DNA of 64,000 nt from Nymphaea colorata (Eukaryota; Streptophyta; Magnoliopsida; Nymphaeales; Nymphaeaceae): NCBI RefSeq assembly GCF_008831285.2, contig NC_045148.1, positions 24,161,878 to 24,225,877 of the forward strand, in the 5' to 3' direction. This document shows, piece after piece, positions 58,380 through 64,000 of the stretch (within the stretch, counting starts at the first letter, position 1; every line of letters begins with the position of its first letter). Position numbers and translations under genes: made by a program. A model generated the notes under the pieces. The model made no database searches and had not been told where the DNA came from. It saw only the letters and a program-made list of their open reading frames with translations.

Positions 58380-61300
58380 TAATTAATGCTGATATTCACG
58401 GTGATGTTTGCCAAGAATTGACTCAATCCTTCAAAAGCACACAAAAGGAAACAAACCCAAACACACAGACACATGTTAGCAGTTAAAGTGCACAAAAAGA
58501 GAACTTAATTTCTACGTAAGACTCCAGGAGCCAAGAAACATATTACTTGACAATCATTTCTTTGGTGACTTATAGCATAACCAGTACTCAAATATTTAAT
58601 CCACGAGATTAATAAGATCGACATTACTTGCACAAGCATATCAGTGCTATATATTAGAATGAGTGTGTCAGAGGTGGAGCCACAAATTTTTTCGTTGCAA
58701 GGATCGAACTATAGTTTCAAAATTTTAACAGAGACCGAAATAATTTTTTTAATTTTTTTATATATGTTAAACTAAGATTTATGAAATTTTCAAATCAATA
58801 TTTGAATTTTTTAAAATTTAGGGTTGGGGGCCAAGGCCCCTGCCGCCATGCTTGGTGTGTTATAAATGTGGGTCTTTCTAAGTACTATTAGCAATTTTGG
58901 ATTGATATGTAATATCTTGTTAGATGTTGTGGAATTTTAATTTTTAGTGGTATTATATCTCAAAGCATTAACATAGCCTAATGACTTACCCAATAATATA
59001 AAGGCAAAAGCCAAAAATCAACAATCGAAAATCATGGCAACAAAAGAACATGAACTTAATGTGCTTTCTTTTGGCAATGTTTCGTAACATATTCTGTTGA
59101 TGCTTTTAATCAATTAAATGCATTTTAATTTTATCAAAGTGCTTCCTAAATGTTGTTTCTCTCATTCCGGCCTCTACATGAGTATAAAAATTTAATCGCC
59201 CAAGTAGTATGCTCCACATATATTTCTGCTTGCTTCAAGCAAGTAATCAATACTGGTGATTGGTCATACAGATTATAGATGATAATTAATCACTGAGTTG
59301 ATGTGACCATCACATACGGATTCTAGTATTTGGATCCCTAGGAATGACAAAAATCTAGCATCCATAAGTTAAAGCACACAAATAAGCAATTATTTCACAG
59401 AAGACTGTAAAAATATCACAATCATATATACCTGTGGAAGATAAGTAGCTGATGCAAGCCAACAAACACCAACAAAAAAAAAAAAAAAAAATCAAAATAT
59501 CATTTAAATGCCTTGACTTAAGCATCTTAAACATGTTTTCCAAGTGAAAGAATCCATGATCAATGATGCAAGCTTGCTGCTCTAGGAACAAAGCAAGAAC
59601 TAGGGGTCGTCTGGTAATCACAACAGTATATTATTGTTTTATGTATCAGACCTAACATTTAGGGCAGATTCATGGAATATTGTAACATAATATTACCTAA
59701 ATTTGCTTAAGATTTGGGACAAGATCAAGACAAGATATAAGCTTATGCAGAGGCAAGTTACAGACAAGATATAAGCTTATGCAGAGGCAAGTTACGATGT
59801 ACGTAGCTTCACCCAGCTCTGTTGGTGGTGAAAAAAAGCCCCGTCAGAGGTAAGGGGTTAAAGGCTTCTCAAGACATTATAGTTCCAAGAAAATGATCAA
59901 ATAAGATTATTTTGAGTGCTAAACAAAATCAAGTTAGAAAGCATGGTAGTCACTGACTGGACATGGTCAATCATAACCGAAAGGTCATATAGAGCCAATT
60001 CCTCCCAAATTAGGGTTGTCAATATATTTGATTTTAATTGGAAATCCAACCAAACTAGTTAAAAAAATATCGGACATAGAAAAAAATTTAATATCCGATT
60101 AAGAAATTGGATCAGATTCAAATTTAAGAAATGGCATCTGACTGGATTCAGATTCAGATTTGGATGTATATATATCCAATTGGATTCGGATTCAGATCCA
60201 GATTGGATTTAATTTTAAATACAAATCTTATATTCAAATAAGCCAGAATTGATTCAAAATTCGAATTCAGATTTTGTTATTGGATTTTAGATGCATTGTT
60301 TGTATTGGAATCAGAATTTTAATATAGACATGTGAATATCCAAAAAAACAGATATAGTTCGTGATTTATCCTATTTGAATCTGATATATGTGTCTATGTA
60401 CGTGTGTGTGTGTGTCTATATATATATAACGTATGCATGTATACAGTTTCTTTAGCAGGTAATAAATTTTTTTATACGTTCGTGTAAACTACGACAACAA
60501 TGAACAACGCTAAGTAACTTAACTATTGCATCATATGAACACTATATATATGTATATAGAGCAGATTTTCTATTTAAAAATTTGCAGATTGTAAATATTT
60601 GACGAACTCCTGGCAGAGGCTGTTGTTAGTAGAAATGCTAGTTCTTTTTTATAAATCCTATTTCACTTCTTATTTGGTTTAGTAATCAACTGATCAACCT
60701 TGGTCAAAGCATGTAAATTTAAACAGTCAAAGAAAGGAACAAAAATTTGACAGAAGTCATATGCAAAGTCTGGACGATGCGAAATGTACATGACCTTGAC
60801 ATTTGACGATTAAAAACTCCAATCTGATCACATTCTATTTCACCACGGAAAACAGATTTCACTGCTGCAAGTAACGTAGACTTGTTCGAAAGTGATAAGA
60901 AGAGCTAAGACACTAAATCTAATACTCTGAATTGATAGGGCACCAAAAGTTTCAAGGAAGTCCAGTAATTTAGAAATTCAGTCATAGTTGTAACAGAAAA
61001 ATATAATTATTAAACTTTTTACTTACTAAATTTTCAAAAAACCAAAATTTTTAACAATTGCTAATAATGTGACGTTTGGAAAACTTAAGCATGTAGGAAA
61101 AAGATCAAAATTTCGACTTTTCCATGGATTTGCAGAATATCGTCACAACCAATTTGTTGACAAAAGTTTTCAAATCTCAAAGACTGATTGAAATGTTCCA
61201 AAGCAAAAGTTCTTAATTTTAGTCTCCTATATATGGGCCTAGTTGTTTCCAAGTATGAGACGATAAGAGCAACGATCAAGAACACAAGTTCGTCAGAGGA

Positions 61301-61975
61301 GAAAAAGAATAATCCAAACAAACTATATAAAAGAGACCCCCACAACAGAGGAAGCCCTGGTACAGGTTGAGTCTTTCGACTTCGACGATGGAAACAATGT
61401 GTATGATGTAGGAAGAAGCAGAAGAGAGTGTACAAAAGAATGAGGAATGAAATCATAATCCAAGCCGACACTGAACAGAGCCTCAGGGGTTTGATTGCAT
61501 TCCCGGTCAGCATTAAAGGGAATCAATTTACAAAAAAGCTTGATCACATCCTTATGAAGACTATGGTGAACTCCTCTCATAGCATCAACCCTTTATACTG
61601 CAATGAGATGTATTGACATGCAAGGTGAAAAATAATGAGAGCATTACCCTCCAGCCGATCCATTTCTTGAGCCCTGAAGCAACAAAAGGAATAGGGAGGC
61701 TTCTATTTTCACCTGGGCACTCTGATTTAGCCTCCCACTCACCCAATAACCCTGCACAAGTATCTAATTCTGTTTACACAAAAAGATGGAATACCAACCC
61801 ATGCAGTTAAGACAGCATAACTGTCTAATTTCCTTCATTTAGCAGGACCAGCAGTCAAAACATCACCTAAAACATAGAAGCCAGAAAAAACACAAGCTAG
61901 CACTCCATATCAAGGTGCAAAATCAGAGCAGTGGTGGAGTCAGAAACTTTTGCCTTTAAACTTCAACCTTTAAAG
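58380..61975. repeat. inverted copy of about 30.9-34.3 kb
   Basis: Successive blocks match in reverse order: 58380-58600 with 34060-34320, 58640-58960 with 33720-34020, 59160-59460 with 33240-33560, 60012-60385 with the GAATC-rich remnant, 60640-60830 with the ARM upstream fragment, and 61085-61580 with the conserved block. Indels are numerous. Within it, the minus frame 61323-61580 keeps GLDYDFIPHSF as in units A and B, but the coding status is unknown. Confidence 0.75.
59728..59795. repeat. 34-bp exact tandem duplication
   Basis: AGACAAGATATAAGCTTATG and the following 14 bases occur twice in a row with no difference; a recent event. Confidence 0.9.
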
Positions 61976-62960
61976 AACTGATAGAACCTCGCTGCCGGCG
62001 CTATCGCTACCCAAGATCACGCTCAGCAGGGCAGATTGATCTCAGCTTTGTGGTCTGCCACAGCTTTTCCTCCTATCCAGGATCAGGGGAGGCAGATGTT
62101 CGTTCGTCGATTGATGGTCGTGCTGCTACTTTGGAAGTCGAACACCAGATCTACTGGCATGCTCCTTCACTGCAGCCTTCCCTGTCGTGATTCCACCCTC
62201 TAAACCTTCATGGGTATGCGAAGGAATGCACCGTGAAACACTTCTTCATGTTGGCTGGGGTGAAGCGTAGGCTGTTGGTCACTTGGATGGCTGGAAGCAG
62301 CCCCTTGCAATCTTCAACCATGGATTCCTTCGGCCGGTTGGGGAGAAGAAGAAAAGAGTATTGAGGAAAGGAGGAGGATTGATGCCATCAGATCGAAGAA
62401 AGACACCAGCCGTGGCTGGTCAAGGGTGAGAAGAAATCCTTCGGCCGCCACCGGGAAGACTAGTAGACTGGGTGGAGAAGAAGATGGGATGAGAGAGAAG
62501 GAGAAGACCCACGTGGGGAGAAGAGAGAGAAAGTCACCAAACTCAATTCTTCACTATCAAACGCATAATTAGGGTTTCACGCCCTTGAGTTTAGATACAA
62601 GAGAGTATGTCTCGGTTCACTAACTCCTAACCCGAGACGGCACAAGAACATAAGCAAAAACGATTCTAACACGTCTCAAACTGAGACGGTACAAAAGAGT
62701 AAATAAACATAAGCAAAAGGGCACGTGGAATGGATCTGGTTGCGCCCGCTCTCTCCATGGATCTGAAACCTGTCTCACCCTTTAGAAACTTGGCTCTCTC
62801 TCTCTCTCTCACTTTCTTAACACACCAAGAAAATTGAATCAGAAGAAAAGAATGACATTGAAATAACATACAAACATTTTAAGTGGTTTGGAGGAGACAA
62901 CGTTTTCTTACGTCCATGGTCGCCACACAAAGCAATTTCCACTATCAGAAAAAATTACAA
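61976..62960 (-). mobile_element. probable Copia-type LTR sequence
   Basis: Inserted where the unit A/B homology breaks (after CTTTAAAGAA). On the minus strand GGCGACCATGGACGTAAG and CAAACCACTTAAA (about 62880-62930) resemble the GTGGACGTAGG...CGAACCACGTAAA stretch common in plant Copia LTRs. Transcript-like GC-richer DNA with AAACCCTAATTATGCG follows down to 61976. I found no primer-binding site, no second LTR and no target duplication, so the call is tentative. Confidence 0.35.
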
Positions 62961-63719
62961 AGCACAAGCTAAAAATGGCGTTTTCTTTTACATGAGATTA
63001 GAGCAAAACCCACAAAATGAAAAATTACATAAATACCCTTACAAATATTGGGGAAGGCTATCAAGTGTTAAACAACAATGATATGGTAAGTGTGAACAAA
63101 AATGATATGTTCCCTTTAGATTTCAAAACAATAAACAGACACGTAATAAGAAAAAGCAAGTTTTTTCTTGGAAAAATGTATTCAGATTGAACAAATCAAG
63201 TCATCCAAAAAAGCCAAAAAAAGGTGTCGTTTTTTGAAAAAAAAAATACCAAAATAAAAAGGCACTAAAAAAATGAGCATTTTTTCATTTTTTGCCTCTC
63301 ATTTAAACATTTTAGGCCTTTTTATTTTTCCCTTTTCAATGTCAAACTGTTTGTATTTTCTGATTTGTATTTGTGGATTATCTAGTTATGTTTTATTTTC
63401 TTTCCTAGATTCTATTTTTTCCATAAATTTTAAGATTTTTTAAATTTCAAAAATTATCATATTTTTCTCCAACTTTTGCAGCTCATTATATTATGCCTAA
63501 GAAACATTCACGATTTAAAAATTTTTGAAGGGGCCAAAGTGATTTTTTTTTCTTTTTCTAGACTGCCAAAGAGTAAGTTTACATTTCTCAAAATCTGCGA
63601 GAGTACACTGAACTCATGATAACCATGTCAAGGTTTTTTTTTTTTTTTTTTCCAATTCTTAAGGGTATTCGATCTATTGACTTACCATGAAGAAGAGCAA
63701 CTTATGCAAGACAAGTTCC
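62961..63719. other. A/T-rich MITE-like DNA, no gene
   Basis: 63170-63500 belongs to the A-rich/T-rich block family seen at 32249-32671. Poly-T occurs at 63635-63650. Nothing else is seen. Confidence 0.45.
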
Positions 63720-63905
63720 ACAGGGACAAATTGTCACCATTCTGAGGTCAGTTGGATGAAAGGAATATCTTTTAGGAGAACGATCTCATTATATCCTTCC
63801 GAGGGAAAAAGCCACCGAAGAGTTTAAACATTCAGCACGGACAGGCAGGGATACAGTGATGTCAAAACTAAAATTAAGAAGTGAATCATTAACTCTTGCT
63901 TATGC
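63720..63905. repeat. inverted copy of about 26640-26890
   Basis: AGTTTAAACATTCAGCACG, GAACGATCTCATTATATCC and TCAGTTGGATGAAAGG match the unit A flank on the opposite strand. The match stops abruptly where receptor sequence starts at 63906. Confidence 0.7.
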
Positions 63906-64000
63906 CGTGAAGGAAGAAAAACACAAAAGAAAGACACAAAAGAAAGACAAGTGACTGAGGTGACCGACCAGGCAGTCATGCTTGTCAAATTTGTTATGTA
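63906..64000 (-). pseudogene. 5' fragment of an LRR receptor kinase at the right edge
   Basis: The minus strand has AGCATGACTGCCTGGTCGG followed by CACCTCAGTCACTTGTCTTT, matching the start and signal-peptide codons of loci 1 and 2, with a short duplication (AAAGACACAAAAG) and a join to unrelated duplicated DNA at 63905. The downstream gene is gone on this side. Confidence 0.65.

Noticed and set aside
1-64000. tRNA or rRNA genes
   Set aside because: No cloverleaf with A/B boxes or rRNA-like stretch was recognised by eye; a covariance search would be needed to exclude a diverged tRNA.

Overview
The window looks like AT-rich nuclear DNA of a flowering plant; I cannot name the species. The evidence is split genes with GT-AG introns, receptor kinases of the plant-only LRR subfamily XII (Xa21/FLS2/EFR type, with the usual single intron near the kinase APE motif), plant-type hAT transposons, a Copia primer-binding site matching plant initiator Met-tRNA, and many short AT microsatellites. 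There are no operons, CRISPR arrays or bacterial features, and I recognised no tRNA or rRNA gene.

The backbone is a decaying cluster of one LRR receptor-kinase family. Locus 1 (1-1603, minus) runs off the left edge and has two in-frame stops. Locus 2 (exon 1 17644-20403, exon 2 10520-10849, minus) is heavily broken, and its intron has swollen to about 6.8 kb with repeats. Locus 3 (exon 2 at 55193-55539, minus) has a clean exon 2, but exon 1 falls where a 100-N assembly gap sits (56335-56434). Locus 4 (36427-40194, plus) is a broken inverted paralogue. Two more 5' stubs lie at about 58252-58330 (plus) and 63906-64000 (minus), and a bare 5' leader ends abruptly at 43835. No complete receptor gene is visible.

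Mobile DNA fills most of the rest. At 21335-25215 an inverted repeat is split by a 2.87-kb non-autonomous hAT element (22065-24934) that carries a piece of an Armadillo-repeat gene; an older relative lies at about 3846-7929. At 45141-54207 a larger inverted repeat, whose arms hold remnants of a DUF4283-type protein, is split by a 4.73-kb hAT element (48065-52794) with a perfect 8-bp target duplication and a three-lesion transposase. A small hAT MITE sits at the same intron site in loci 2 and 4 but not in locus 3, which gives the branching order of the duplications.

The remaining sequence is largely duplicated. 26.04-28.13 kb recurs as a direct copy at 30.02-32.19 kb, and 30.9-34.3 kb recurs inverted at 58.4-61.98 kb. 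1.67-3.58 kb recurs inverted at 42.19-43.84 kb, and the sequence downstream of locus 2 matches that downstream of locus 4. I see no convincing new biochemical system. The interest lies in how gene duplication, inverted repeats and hAT insertion have built and broken this receptor cluster.
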